Positions 8,034 to 18,968 of a stretch of 43,982 nucleotides of DNA are shown piece after piece; within the stretch, counting starts at the first letter, position 1; the number at the start of each line of letters is the position of its first letter. This stretch comes from Clostridia bacterium (lineage in GTDB: Bacteria; Bacillota; Clostridia; Acetivibrionales; DSM-27016). The DNA lies in assembly GCA_026414765.1 (NCBI GenBank), contig JAOAIJ010000014.1:1-43982 (forward strand), read 5' to 3'. The notes beneath the pieces were generated by a model. The model was given only the letters and a program-made list of their open reading frames with translations. It ran no database searches and had not been told where the DNA came from. A program made the translations under genes and the position numbers.

Positions 8034-9536
8034 TTATGAAGAACGGTCATTTTCTTTCAGAATAACGTCATGGGCACCACCCTCGATTATGCTTGTTGCA
8101 GACACCAGGGTCATTCTGGCTTCCTTCTGTAATTGTTCAATCGTTCTTGCACCACATGTACACATGGTGGACTTAATCTTACTTACAGAAATATCAAGGT
8201 TATCTTTCAGTTTACCCGCATATGGAACATAGGAATCAACACCTTCTTCAAACGATAACTTTTGATCTCCTCCCATATCATACCTCTGCCAGTTACGTGC
8301 TCTGTTTGACCCTTCTCCCCAGTATTCCTTTACGAAATTTCCGCCTATTTTCAGTTTCCTAGTAGGGCTCTCGTCAAATCTTGCAAAATACCTGCCCAGC
8401 ATTACGAAATTTGCTCCCATTGCTAAAGCCAGTACCATATGATAATCGTGTACTATACCTCCATCCGAGCATATAGGTACATATACACCGGTTTTTTCAA
8501 AATATTCGTCCCTTGCTTTTGCCACTTCAATAATAGCCGTTGCCTGGCCTCTTCCTATACCTTTCTGTTCTCTGGTTATACAGATGGACCCACCGCCGAT
8601 ACCAACCTTTACGAAATCTGCACCGCCTTCTACAAGATATATGAAGCCTTCCTTATCAACAACATTTCCACCGCCAACTTTTACAGATCCATTGTATTCT
8701 CTCTTTATCCATTCAATTGTTTCTCTCTGATATTCAGTATACCCGTCGGAGGAATCAACACAAAGTATATCTGCACCTGCTTCAACCAATGCAGGTACTC
8801 TTTCGGCATAATCCTTGGTGTTTATACCCGCACCTGCAACTAACTGCTTATTGCTGTCCAGAAGTTCAAGAGGATTTTCCTTATGGCTATCATAGTCTTT
8901 TCGGAAAACCATATAAACCAGATTCTGGTTCTTGTCTATAATCGGCAGACAGTTAAGTTTATGGTCCCATATCATATCGTTTGCTTCCTTGAGAGTAATA
9001 CCTTCCTTCCCATAAACAAGTGAAGAAAACGGCGTCATAAACTCTTTTACCTTTGTATCCGTATGAGTTCTGCTCAGTCTGTAGTCTCTACTTGTAACTA
9101 TACCCAGCAGTTTTCCTGTTGGTGCACCGTTTTCGGTAATAGCAATTGTAGAATGTCCGGTTCTTTCTTTTAATTCAATGACACTCCTTAAAGTATCTTC
9201 AGGCTTGAGATTTGAATCACTGACAACAAATCCCGATTTATGTTTTTTTACCTTGCGCACCATCTCTGCCTGCTGCTGTACAGCCTGAGACTGGTAAATA
9301 AAAGAAACCCCCCCGCACCTAGCCAATGCAATAGCCATGTTATGATCAGAAACCGACTGCATTATTGCTGATGCAAATGGCAGATTGATCTCAAGAGGTG
9401 ACTTTTCTCCCTTATTGTACTTTACTATAGGAGTTTTTAAAGAAACTGTCGCCGGAGTACAATCTTTTCTAGTCAAATTTGGTATTAGCAGATATTCGTT
9501 AAATGTTCTCGATGGTTCATTATAGTAAAAAGCCAT
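8034..9536 (-). CDS. guaB: Inosine-5'-monophosphate dehydrogenase (Tritrichomonas-like subtype)
   Basis: 500 residues. It oxidises IMP to XMP with NAD+, the committing step of GMP synthesis. The TIM-barrel core is interrupted by a CBS-domain pair (about residues 105-215). The catalytic loop reads [20 protein letters not shown] with the nucleophile Cys319, and the flap has the Arg-Tyr pair at about 417-418 (RARNWQRYD). The sequence differs from ordinary bacterial IMPDH (GPGSICTTR, VDTAHG): it has [15 protein letters not shown] and [13 protein letters not shown]. These closely match the Tritrichomonas foetus enzyme as I remember it. The ATG has GGGAGGAATT upstream. The promoter lies at 9704-9732, with a leader of about 160 bases. 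Confidence 0.97.
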   Translation of the reverse strand: MAFYYNEPSRTFNEYLLIPNLTRKDCTPATVSLKTPIVKYNKGEKSPLEINLPFASAIMQSVSDHNMAIALARCGGVSFIYQSQAVQQQAEMVRKVKKHKSGFVVSDSNLKPEDTLRSVIELKERTGHSTIAITENGAPTGKLLGIVTSRDYRLSRTHTDTKVKEFMTPFSSLVYGKEGITLKEANDMIWDHKLNCLPIIDKNQNLVYMVFRKDYDSHKENPLELLDSNKQLVAGAGINTKDYAERVPALVEAGADILCVDSSDGYTEYQRETIEWIKREYNGSVKVGGGNVVDKEGFIYLVEGGADFVKVGIGGGSICITREQKGIGRGQATAIIEVAKARDEYFEKTGVYVPICSDGGIVHDYHMVLALAMGANFVMLGRYFARFDESPTRKLKIGGNFVKEYWGEGSNRARNWQRYDMGGDQKLSFEEGVDSYVPYAGKLKDNLDISVSKIKSTMCTCGARTIEQLQKEARMTLVSATSIIEGGAHDVILKENDRSS

Positions 9537-9617
9537 TTTCCAATTCCTCCCTTTTAAACTTTGATTTTAATGGTTGTATATAATGTCAATTATTTACAGG
9601 CATTTTAATACAAAAAT

Positions 9618-9641
9618 GCACCTGGTCTTACGTCCAGCTGC
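9618..9641 (-). promoter_or_regulatory. Terminator-like hairpin in the guaB leader
   Basis: In the untranslated leader the minus strand forms GCAGCTGG/CCAGGTGC (one mismatch, 8-base loop), followed by ATTTTTG. It resembles a weak intrinsic terminator between the promoter and the gene and could be an attenuator. I saw none of the conserved sequences of purine or PRPP riboswitches. Confidence 0.35.
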
Positions 9642-9703
9642 TTATTAGTATATTGTACTATTCTATTTGTATAATGTATACCAAAATCGATAATTTATAG
9701 AAC

Positions 9704-9732
9704 ATTTTATACTATCAAAATGCCTCTGTCAA
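9704..9732 (-). promoter_or_regulatory. Promoter of guaB
   Basis: Minus strand TTGACA (9732-9727), a 17-base spacer and TAAAAT (9709-9704). The -35 box begins only 7 bases beyond the stop codon of the upstream GH18 gene. Confidence 0.8.
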
Positions 9733-9738
9733 ATACTT

Positions 9739-11505
9739 TTAATCCAACTGGTTATATACATACTTTTTATCCCTGTTTATACTTGACCATTGTTCATAAC
9801 TACTTATTTCTTTCAGATTGGTTTTTAGCACCTGCCAAACCTCAGGTGTCTCGTTGTTTTTACTCCATGCTGCTGCACCTGCCAACCTGTATTTCAGTAC
9901 AAGAGAGGATTTTAGGTTAATAGAATCTTCGTTTTCATACCATATTTTGAAAACTGCGCCATCTTTTGAATATTCGGCATAGTATTGTCCGCTTTTTTCA
10001 TCCCAAAGCACTTTTTCTGCATAGTCATCTATTGAAGCTTTCGCTTTTTTCATCGATAAACCTGTCGAACCCGATACTTTTACCTTCCCATCAGTGCCTT
10101 TCTCTTCTTTCCACAACCGCGTATAAAACGGCATTCCCAGGATGAGCTTTTCAGCAGGTACAAATTTCAGAGTTTTATTGATATTTTCTTCCACCCATGA
10201 TACTTCTGCCACAGAACCTGCTACCGGACTTGTCCTCCAGTGCTGATCATAAGCCATAAGTATAACATAGTCTACAATCTCCCCCAATGCCTCCCTATCG
10301 TAGCAGAGAGAGTATGTTTCGCTCCCATCGGGGACACTGATATCTATAGAGACCACCAGCCCCTGCTGTTTTAGTAGAGGGGTAATCTCTCTCACAAACT
10401 GGGTAAGCGCATCTTTGTCTCTCTTATATATATTTTCAAAATCGATATTTATGCCATCCAGCTTGTATAAAGCTGCATAAGCTAATAGCTGCCGTATGGC
10501 ATTATCTCTTGAATCAGTATTGTTTAAGAATTTGCTGGTAAGCTCTATATCACCAAAACCGTTGCTGAAAAGAGCCCATACTTTATAGTTGCTCTTGTGC
10601 GCCCATTCTACATATGCGGGGTCTGCCCCATTACTCAGTTCTCCTTTCACATTTATGACCCGAAACCAGGTAGGTGACAGTACATCCAAACCTTCTATCT
10701 TTTTCTGTCTGGAAAGATCGGGGCTTCCCTGGTAAATCATCTCCCACACCAGGTTGATTCTGCCACTGCCCGGACTCCATAATTCTCTCCTGCTATCATG
10801 TTTCTTTGGAATATCTACTGTAATATCCCGTGTTGCAGTAAATCTCTTTTCTATATACCCAACCAGGCCCTCCGGAGTTCTGACTTTATACCATTTATCA
10901 TACTCACCGAACACCCTTAGTTGCAGTTTCTCTTTTTTACCATATTCAGCATCAAGTTTTTTGATAATCGGGTTATGCTTAGAATGCCCTTTTCTTATAA
11001 CAGCATTCTCTTTTACAGGCTCAGCCAGCTTCTTACTGCTTGTTACAGCATCGATTACTACAACACCGGTTGATGGTATATACATAATTTCTACACCATA
11101 TAGGTCACTCAAAAACTTAATGGGAATATATACAGTACTATCTATTATCTTTACAGGGATGTTAAGTTTTACAGGCTTATTATTCACCATTGCACTTAAG
11201 TTGTCCGTTTTCATCCTTATTACCTTGTCCTGCGTAGTTATTGTCACTTTTTTCAGTTTTTCATCCCAGAATATATAGGGGTCGATATGCTTTTTTACTA
11301 TATCAATAGGTAAAAGTATCTCCTCACTTAATATTTTAGGCTCGTTCCTTGTAACAATATAATCTCCTCCAATAACAAGATGTGTATCCCCTTCATCAAA
11401 CGCAGGGACAACTCTGTTGTTCGGAAGGACAGAGTATAATATTATGTACAGAACAGCAGATACTATAAGTATCCCTGTAATACTGGCAGCAAAGTTTTTT
11501 TTCAA
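9739..11505 (-). CDS. Membrane-anchored GH18-family protein with copper-amine-oxidase-like and SH3 domains
   Basis: 588 residues from a TTG at 11505, chosen because GGGGG lies 7 bases upstream; an in-frame TTG at 11544 would add 13 residues. An N-terminal hydrophobic segment (ITGILIVSAVLYIILYSVL) anchors or exports the protein. A copper-amine-oxidase N-terminal-like domain (about 45-155) and an SH3-like wall-binding domain (about 168-225) come next. The C-terminal glycoside hydrolase family 18 barrel carries the catalytic signature DGINIDFE (residues 350-357, acid Glu357). This architecture is known for spore-cortex and cell-wall N-acetylglucosaminidases of the YaaH/SleL kind in clostridia. 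The substrate is probably peptidoglycan. Monocistronic expression seems likely. Confidence 0.85.
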   Translation of the reverse strand: MKKNFAASITGILIVSAVLYIILYSVLPNNRVVPAFDEGDTHLVIGGDYIVTRNEPKILSEEILLPIDIVKKHIDPYIFWDEKLKKVTITTQDKVIRMKTDNLSAMVNNKPVKLNIPVKIIDSTVYIPIKFLSDLYGVEIMYIPSTGVVVIDAVTSSKKLAEPVKENAVIRKGHSKHNPIIKKLDAEYGKKEKLQLRVFGEYDKWYKVRTPEGLVGYIEKRFTATRDITVDIPKKHDSRRELWSPGSGRINLVWEMIYQGSPDLSRQKKIEGLDVLSPTWFRVINVKGELSNGADPAYVEWAHKSNYKVWALFSNGFGDIELTSKFLNNTDSRDNAIRQLLAYAALYKLDGINIDFENIYKRDKDALTQFVREITPLLKQQGLVVSIDISVPDGSETYSLCYDREALGEIVDYVILMAYDQHWRTSPVAGSVAEVSWVEENINKTLKFVPAEKLILGMPFYTRLWKEEKGTDGKVKVSGSTGLSMKKAKASIDDYAEKVLWDEKSGQYYAEYSKDGAVFKIWYENEDSINLKSSLVLKYRLAGAAAWSKNNETPEVWQVLKTNLKEISSYEQWSSINRDKKYVYNQLD

Positions 11506-11644
11506 TTCATGACCCCCAAATATAAATAAAAAGTCGGATTTCAATTAATTATACTACTAAAAATACTATAAAACTTATAAAAATTCATTACAAAAATGTA
11601 AATAAATATTAACTCAACAATTTGGGGAAAGGGCCGCAAAAAAA

Positions 11645-11674
11645 ATACACCCCAAGTATTAATCTGGAGTGTAT
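11645..11674 (-). terminator. Terminator of the small membrane protein gene
   Basis: ATACACTCC and GGGGTGTAT pair with one mismatch, and a run of eight T follows on the minus strand. It lies 25 bases after the stop at 11699. Confidence 0.85.
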
Positions 11675-11698
11675 CGCATTTGATTTTTAAAATCTAAA

Positions 11699-12202
11699 CT
11701 ATTCAAATACTTTTCTGGGTATATAAGCCTTAAAAGCATTTAACATTCTTTTGTCAGGCTCAAAAAAAACAACTGTTTTCTCTCCTTTATAGCTGGTTGT
11801 CAGGAAGTAAACATCCGGAGAATCTATGGAACTTGCCAATTCCATTCTCTTCCTGATGCTTTTCACTTCATTGCTGTACTTATCACTGCTTACCTTTGCA
11901 ACTATATCAAACTCTTTGCAGTTTCCGCTGAATACTCTTTTACGTTTCCTTCGCGCAATAATCCTGTCAATATCAATATCACTATTGGTAACTATGTATT
12001 CATACTCAATATTTCTTGAAGTTATCAGATAATACGCACCAAAAACCATACCGGCAAACAAAAACAGAATAAAGTTCTGGACAAATGGTATCATCATCAA
12101 AATAAAACTGATTATCAGTACTGCCAAAACAATACCTATATTAAAAAGAGTATCCTTAATATCCTTTTTCCTTGCTACAATTTTCTCTATAAATATATCC
12201 AT
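11699..12202 (-). CDS. Small membrane protein of unknown function (DUF6106-like)
   Basis: 167 residues from the ATG at 12202, preceded by GGAGGG. It has two adjacent membrane segments (about residues 20-65: IGIVLAVLIISFILMMIP and FILFLFAGMVFGAYYLI), then a cytoplasmic part of about 100 residues that is rich in charge (RIIARRKRKRVF). It resembles small membrane proteins found throughout clostridia (DUF6106 from memory, not checked). Function is unknown. The likely promoter is TTGTTT-17-TAAAAT, with -10 near 12256-12261. The same stretch also shows a weak SigB-like arrangement (GTTTAA, 12 bases, TGGTAA at 12257-12280). Confidence 0.7.
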   Translation of the reverse strand: MDIFIEKIVARKKDIKDTLFNIGIVLAVLIISFILMMIPFVQNFILFLFAGMVFGAYYLITSRNIEYEYIVTNSDIDIDRIIARRKRKRVFSGNCKEFDIVAKVSSDKYSNEVKSIRKRMELASSIDSPDVYFLTTSYKGEKTVVFFEPDKRMLNAFKAYIPRKVFE

Positions 12203-12364
12203 CTTAACCCTCCATGCCTCCACTCTATAAAATAACTTAAGTTGATAGCATTGATTTTACCATACTAAAACAGATTAAACAATCTGTATATTATTCAAAA
12301 ATAATGCTATGCTGGTGTTTCTGTATAAGCTCTGATATCACATAATGTTAGACTAATATTACAG

Positions 12365-13399
12365 CTACAGGTATTTTAGCATTTCCTTTTCAAACTCATT
12401 GTAAATAAGAGGTTTGTATAATACACTTACTCCTTTTGGAACTATGTTTCCGCTCTCCTCTGTTTCCTGGTCTCCTAAAGGTATCAGAAGCATGATTTGT
12501 ATGTCCGGAAAGCCCAGTGTCAGTTGCTGAAGCATTTCTGCTATTTCATCATTCAGGTTATCCGTATCAATCACAACAACCTTTGGCTTTTCTTCTGAAA
12601 AGAAATCGGAATAAAACTTAAAATTGTGAAATATTTCAAAATTCTCTGCACCTATTTTCACAAGGATTTCCCTGATCTCATAGCTCTCATCTGCATCATA
12701 GCAAAGAATAGAAATCTTTGCATCAAAATATGAATCATTCTTATTCGTATACTCTTTTAATATATCAAGTGTCTTCAGATATTCTCTCTCATACTTCAAT
12801 ATTTCTTTATTAAAAATTTTATTATTATCTTCGGATATCTCAACGAACTGTATACCATAGCTGAATCCCTTTTCTCCATCCACAGACTTTCTTAAAACTC
12901 TTGCTGTTGCAGTAAAACTGTTTTGCGATGTAAAGGTTATTTTGATACTTATAAGGGAATTCAGCTCGATATCCGCTCCGGATACTACCATTGCTCCGCC
13001 GCGGCTTATATTCTTTGCTATACTTTCAATCAACCGGTCTTTAACTTCCAGCGTTACTTTAAGATTTGTATCAAACCTCATATACTTTCTCAAGTTGAAA
13101 TACCGCTGCGCCATTATCAGCTTTACGGTAATTACTACAGGCTGGCCTGATCCCTTGTATGCAACCTTTCCGCTTACTATATACTCATATCCGAACCTCT
13201 GGAACTTAATAATGACCTCATCTTCTATATTAAATACACTTGTGCTATCCAGATTTACAACTATGTCAACACTTTCTTCCGTTGCAAAAAGCATTGGAGC
13301 AATAATCCATGTATCCATCGGGCCGAATTTCACCTTTAAGATATTCAAATGCTGCATTACTTCACATAACTCATCAGGCTTTATTATAGTAATCTTCAT
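12365..13399 (-). CDS. PilZ-domain protein with C-terminal receiver-like domain
   Basis: 344 residues from the ATG at 13399, with GGAGAG upstream. An N-terminal YcgR-like beta domain (about 1-98) is followed by a PilZ domain: the RxxxR motif is R104-KYM-R108 and the second motif is NISRGG at 130-135. PilZ binds cyclic di-GMP. The C-terminal part (about 226-344) has the pattern of a response-regulator receiver: acidic residues D235 and D237 after the first strand, a possible acceptor D278 in VVVIDTD, and K329 in LYKPL. The switch Ser/Thr is not obvious. Fusion of PilZ to a receiver-like domain suggests a c-di-GMP effector with a second input or a partner-binding module. About 260 bases upstream contain no clear promoter. 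Confidence 0.8.
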   Translation of the reverse strand: MKITIIKPDELCEVMQHLNILKVKFGPMDTWIIAPMLFATEESVDIVVNLDSTSVFNIEDEVIIKFQRFGYEYIVSGKVAYKGSGQPVVITVKLIMAQRYFNLRKYMRFDTNLKVTLEVKDRLIESIAKNISRGGAMVVSGADIELNSLISIKITFTSQNSFTATARVLRKSVDGEKGFSYGIQFVEISEDNNKIFNKEILKYEREYLKTLDILKEYTNKNDSYFDAKISILCYDADESYEIREILVKIGAENFEIFHNFKFYSDFFSEEKPKVVVIDTDNLNDEIAEMLQQLTLGFPDIQIMLLIPLGDQETEESGNIVPKGVSVLYKPLIYNEFEKEMLKYL

Positions 13400-13658
13400 A
13401 CAAACTCTCCTCATTGACACTTTAATTGCTGAATGATTATCTTCATAGACTGTAGCATATTACAATATAAGATGTATGAAAGTTGCTTTCTCATCTACCT
13501 ACCAGACCCCAGCCAATAATAAAAGCTTTTATCAGTTTCCGGAAATGGATTAAGATGTGTTTATAGCTCAGAGCATATTGAAAGTTTATATATTTTATTT
13601 TATACCTAAATTGTTATGTTGTGAAGTATAAATGATAAATTGCATATCGGATAAACAT

Positions 13659-13687
13659 AAAAAACCCGCAGTAATCTGCGGGTTTTT
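13659..13687 (-). terminator. Terminator of groES-groEL
   Basis: CCCGCAG and CTGCGGG with a 4-base loop, flanked by A and T runs. It lies 18 bases after the groEL stop. The stem is perfect and can work on both strands. Confidence 0.95.
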
Positions 13688-13704
13688 TATTTCAGGAGTG
13701 TGTA

Positions 13705-15399
<1,695 letters not shown>

Positions 15400-15449
15400 T
15401 TATCTTTAAACATTAATCCCGGGACATAATCCAAAAAACTAAAACCGCA

Positions 15450-15752
<303 letters not shown>

Positions 15753-15767
15753 TTAATTCTCGCATTG

Positions 15768-15794
15768 TTAGCACTCACTTAAACTGAGTGCTAA
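15768..15794 (-). promoter_or_regulatory. CIRCE operator (HrcA binding site)
   Basis: A perfect TTAGCACTC, 9 bases, GAGTGCTAA inverted repeat, just downstream of the -10 box and 31 bases before the groES start. HrcA repressor binds this element and is released upon heat shock. hrcA itself is not in this window. Confidence 0.98.
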
Positions 15795-15805
15795 TCACAT
15801 TAATT

Positions 15806-15834
15806 ATATTATATAATATCCAAATTTGAATCAA
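15806..15834 (-). promoter_or_regulatory. Promoter of groES-groEL
   Basis: Minus strand TTGATT (15834-15829), a 17-base spacer and TAATAT (15811-15806). The CIRCE element begins at about the expected transcription start. Confidence 0.7.
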
Positions 15835-15930
15835 ATATGTGTTTTTAGCAAATTAATTAGTTTTTAGCAAATTTGAACTGTTTTCCTGGCAAATTAATGC
15901 GATTTCTCCGTTTTTCTTTTTTTTTCTAAG

Positions 15931-15977
15931 AATAATGATGCCCACTGGCTCTACTAGAGCCAGTGGGCATCATTATT
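15931..15977. repeat. Perfect 22-bp inverted repeat without T-run
   Basis: The arms 15931-15952 and 15956-15977 are exact reverse complements (outer part AATAATGATG, inner part CCCACTGGCTCT) with a 3-base loop. It lies between the AlbA_2-type gene (stop at 15994) and the groES promoter. On the minus strand it is followed by A-rich sequence, and on the plus strand no T-run follows, so it is not a classical intrinsic terminator. The stem is long for a terminator and resembles a small repeat-type element, although only one copy was noticed here. It may protect or end the upstream transcript. Confidence 0.85.
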
Positions 15978-15993
15978 ACAACTTTATTTCTCT

Positions 15994-17130
15994 CTATTTA
16001 CCCCCTCGGGGAAATATGACCTTAAACAAATTCTGAGCTCCGATGTTCAGGAACTTAACCTCGCCCAAATCTTCAAAGGCCTTTCTCATACGGTTCATTC
16101 CAATTCCCGACCTTAAAAATCTCCTTTTTGTATCCAGCGTCAATAATCTTTGATATAACCATGGATTTCTGCGATCAGGATTATTTTCCTTAACAAACTT
16201 ATATATGCTGTTATTTGCTATCAAAGCACCCGGATTACTTATTTCTATATTCTTAGGTGTAACAGTAACCGTCACTCCTCTTGAATTGTCAAGATAGTCC
16301 CTGTGTACGAGAGCATTTGCTATAGCTTCTTCCACTGCCTCCAGGGGATAATTACAATCTTTTATGATCTCCTTTAAATGAGCTGAAGCACTATCCAGCA
16401 TATTCAGTATGTTTCCATAAAAACACCTGGCCTCCTCCTGGTTTACAACTTTTATATATACATGGGGAAGAAATAAGGACGGGTTGTGCCCGAAAAGCAA
16501 AAGTCCGCCAATGGTTGGATGATATCCGTCTCCATCCGCCTTTTCACCGATTATGCCCATTGCCTCCAGTAGGATCTCACTGGGTCTTTCTGTGATTACA
16601 TTCAGGCTTGCAAAGTACTGCCTTATCAGATCACTGTTGAGTTCTGCCATTTCAGCATTCTTAAGAATAACGGTTTCATAAGTCATCAAACCGTTTTCCT
16701 GAAGCAGATTCGCTATCTCACCTCTTCTTGCTGTGTCGGTTGTGGAACCCCTTCTTATATAAAAAGCTCCGTTCTGTATCATCTGGTGGGGCTGCTGACT
16801 GCTCCTGAAAATGGTAAGTACTGCTACGCATTTATCTTCAATATGAAAAAAGTCTGCAGAAACCGGTACAGGTGGGTCACATCTGTTATAGATTATTTGT
16901 TGGATTTGTTCCTCTTTAAAGCTGCACTGATCTATTCCCAATACCCTTTTTGTTTTATCCTCTATGCCGAAAACAATATATCCCCTTCCACCTCTGGAAT
17001 TCGCAATAGCAATTACATCCTTAGTCAGCTCCTTTTTCTCACTTTCAGTATTAAGAGTCAAGCTGGCTTTGAAATCCAACTTGGGCCCTTCTTCCTGCTT
17101 CAGTAATTGCTTAAGCTTGTTGATATCCAT
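15994..17130 (-). CDS. AlbA_2 (Schlafen-type) domain protein with C-terminal ATPase-like region
   Basis: 378 residues from the ATG at 17130, with GGGGGA upstream. The N-terminal AlbA_2/Schlafen-like domain is clear (EGPKLDFKASL, about residues 12-130, with IANSRGGRGYIVFGIED and FYIRRGSTT). The C-terminal part contains a GHKL-like helicase-associated segment typical of COG2865 proteins (EAIANALVHRDY, about 270-280, and SNPGAL). Such proteins are called predicted transcriptional regulators or RecG-related and often have a C-terminal winged helix, which seems to be lacking or very short here. The true function is not established. It is transcribed alone, ending at the long hairpin at 15931-15977. 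Confidence 0.75.
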   Translation of the reverse strand: MDINKLKQLLKQEEGPKLDFKASLTLNTESEKKELTKDVIAIANSRGGRGYIVFGIEDKTKRVLGIDQCSFKEEQIQQIIYNRCDPPVPVSADFFHIEDKCVAVLTIFRSSQQPHQMIQNGAFYIRRGSTTDTARRGEIANLLQENGLMTYETVILKNAEMAELNSDLIRQYFASLNVITERPSEILLEAMGIIGEKADGDGYHPTIGGLLLFGHNPSLFLPHVYIKVVNQEEARCFYGNILNMLDSASAHLKEIIKDCNYPLEAVEEAIANALVHRDYLDNSRGVTVTVTPKNIEISNPGALIANNSIYKFVKENNPDRRNPWLYQRLLTLDTKRRFLRSGIGMNRMRKAFEDLGEVKFLNIGAQNLFKVIFPRGGK

Positions 17131-17248
17131 GGTATCCCCCAGACTATGTGATTGAGATTGGATAAACTTCCTCAATATATGCTATATTATTAAATTCACG
17201 CACTATGCCGGTTTGAATAATTCAGCCGACAAGACAGATTATTTTCGT

Positions 17249-18166
17249 TTATTTAAATTGAACTTTTACCTCTTCATAAAGAGCGTTAAGTTCCGGCTCA
17301 CTTAAGAAACCTTGTGCCGCTCCATTTTCACCAATTTTATATGATGAAAAAACTATTGCCTTTTTAAGTGATTCATATGGATCTCCACTTATTGAGTAGA
17401 AATGCACGAAGGCTGAAAAAAGTGAATCCCCTGCTCCTATAGTATTTACAATTTTTCTTGTTTTTACTGCATTAAACCGTCCCATAAATTTATCTTTTTT
17501 GACGTATAGCAGTGCACCTTCTGCTCCAAGCCCCATAACCAGTATCTCGTTATGGTATTCAGCTGTTACGCTTGCTGCAAAACTTTCATATGGCTCCTGT
17601 AGCTTCTCATTGCTCATAAAAACAATGTCGGCATACTGCATAAAATCTTTATTATACTCATCATGTATGTTGGAAACCACGTGTACATCAGTAGCTATTA
17701 TTTTACCTGCCTCTTTCGCTCTTTTCAGAAAAGGCCTGGAAAAGTTAATGTTGCAAAGAGCCAAAATCCGGCAATCCCTTGATGCTTCATCAAACAGTTC
17801 CAGAGGATACTCCGTCTCCTGCACATCCTTAAGGTCTACATTTATCATTCTCCTACCGTCATCATCATATAGAATGACAGACTGGGGAGTACTCTTAAGT
17901 ATGTCTAGAACATTACAGGTACTAATGTTCTCACGCTTCAATCCTTCGAGCGCGCTCAAACCGTTCAGGTCTTTCCCTACAAGCGATATCAGCTTAGAAT
18001 TGGTCCCAAGGCAGTTCAGGGCTTTGCATACATTGACTCCCACACCGGAAACACCTGAATTTATTCCCCAGAAAGGATACTCAACGGGTGAATATTCAAC
18101 GGGAAATGATTTGATTTTAGCATTGACCTCGATATTGATCAATCCTGATACTAATATATTATTCAT
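17249..18166 (-). CDS. PfkB-family carbohydrate kinase
   Basis: 305 residues of the ribokinase/PfkB family, which phosphorylates sugars or nucleosides with ATP. The N-terminal glycine-rich signature is represented by NSGVSGVGVNVCKALNCLG (about residues 36-54). The C-terminal signature NTIGAGDSLFSAF, with the catalytic base Asp of GAGD, lies near residue 245. The substrate cannot be read from the sequence; ribokinase, fructokinase and nucleoside kinases share these motifs. The ATG has AGGGGG upstream. It follows hisIE by 83 bases with no obvious terminator, so it may be the last gene of the histidine operon, or may have its own promoter. Confidence 0.85.
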   Translation of the reverse strand: MNNILVSGLINIEVNAKIKSFPVEYSPVEYPFWGINSGVSGVGVNVCKALNCLGTNSKLISLVGKDLNGLSALEGLKRENISTCNVLDILKSTPQSVILYDDDGRRMINVDLKDVQETEYPLELFDEASRDCRILALCNINFSRPFLKRAKEAGKIIATDVHVVSNIHDEYNKDFMQYADIVFMSNEKLQEPYESFAASVTAEYHNEILVMGLGAEGALLYVKKDKFMGRFNAVKTRKIVNTIGAGDSLFSAFVHFYSISGDPYESLKKAIVFSSYKIGENGAAQGFLSEPELNALYEEVKVQFK

Positions 18167-18249
18167 TTTTCCCCCTAAACAAACGTATTGTGCTTATTAA
18201 GTTAACTCATAATAAAATCAACTGGCACAATAGACTAATTCAGCCGCTT

Positions 18250-18945
18250 CTATCTTCTCCCGGCCAATTCCTTATATATATCCTCAAGCTTTACGCCTCT
18301 TTCAACCATCAGTACACAAAGATGATACATAAGGTCTGCTATTTCGCCCTTGATTTCCGAGCCATCTTTATTCTTTGATGCTATAATAACTTCAGCCGTT
18401 TCTTCTCCCACTTTTTTCAGGATCTTATCTATACCCTTTTCAAACAGATAGTTTGTATAAGATCCTTCTTTCGGGTGTAATTTTCTGTCTGCAACAACAT
18501 TGTAAACTTCCTGCAGTACTTCCGATAAATCTGCTGAAGAACTATGTTTGGCAGTATCTACACTTTCAGTTGCTTTGCTTTCTTCCACTGCTGAACTACC
18601 TGTTGTATTTTTGATACTCTCCATATCCATCTTCCTGAAAAAGCAGGAATGATGTCCCGTATGACAGGCTGAGCCTTTCTGTTCCGCTTTTATCAGCAGC
18701 GTATCTCCGTCACAATCATAACTTATGGATTTTATATATTGAAAATGCCCGGAAGTTTCACCTTTAAGCCAAAGTTTATTTCTGCTTCTGCTCCAGTAAT
18801 GCACTGTACCTGTCTCAATGGACTTTTCCAGGGCCTCCCTGTTCATATACGCAACCATAAGAACTTCATCTGTTCTGTCGTCCTGAGTGACTACAGGAAT
18901 CAAACCTCTATCATCAAATTTCAGTTCATCAAACAAATCTGCCAT
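18250..18945 (-). CDS. hisI: Bifunctional phosphoribosyl-AMP cyclohydrolase / phosphoribosyl-ATP pyrophosphatase HisIE
   Basis: 231 residues from the ATG at 18945, with GGAGGAG upstream. The HisI domain (about 1-110) has the signatures [20 protein letters not shown] and the zinc-site region [10 protein letters not shown] with [10 protein letters not shown] serine/threonine-rich linker of about 30 residues leads to the HisE domain (about 140-231), with the MazG-like metal site [12 protein letters not shown]. It catalyses the second and third steps of histidine synthesis. The start lies 23 bases after the hisF stop. Confidence 0.97.
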   Translation of the reverse strand: MADLFDELKFDDRGLIPVVTQDDRTDEVLMVAYMNREALEKSIETGTVHYWSRSRNKLWLKGETSGHFQYIKSISYDCDGDTLLIKAEQKGSACHTGHHSCFFRKMDMESIKNTTGSSAVEESKATESVDTAKHSSSADLSEVLQEVYNVVADRKLHPKEGSYTNYLFEKGIDKILKKVGEETAEVIIASKNKDGSEIKGEIADLMYHLCVLMVERGVKLEDIYKELAGRR

Positions 18946-18968
18946 TTTCTCCTCCAAAATAATACATA

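Noticed and set aside
9537-9700. Purine-type riboswitch upstream of guaB
   Set aside because: None of the conserved purine or PRPP riboswitch segments is present; only a simple hairpin was seen.
12257-12280. A third SigB-type promoter before the small membrane protein
   Set aside because: Only TGGTAA is found at the -10, with a 12-base spacer, and the same bases form a better sigma-A promoter (TTGTTT-17-TAAAAT).
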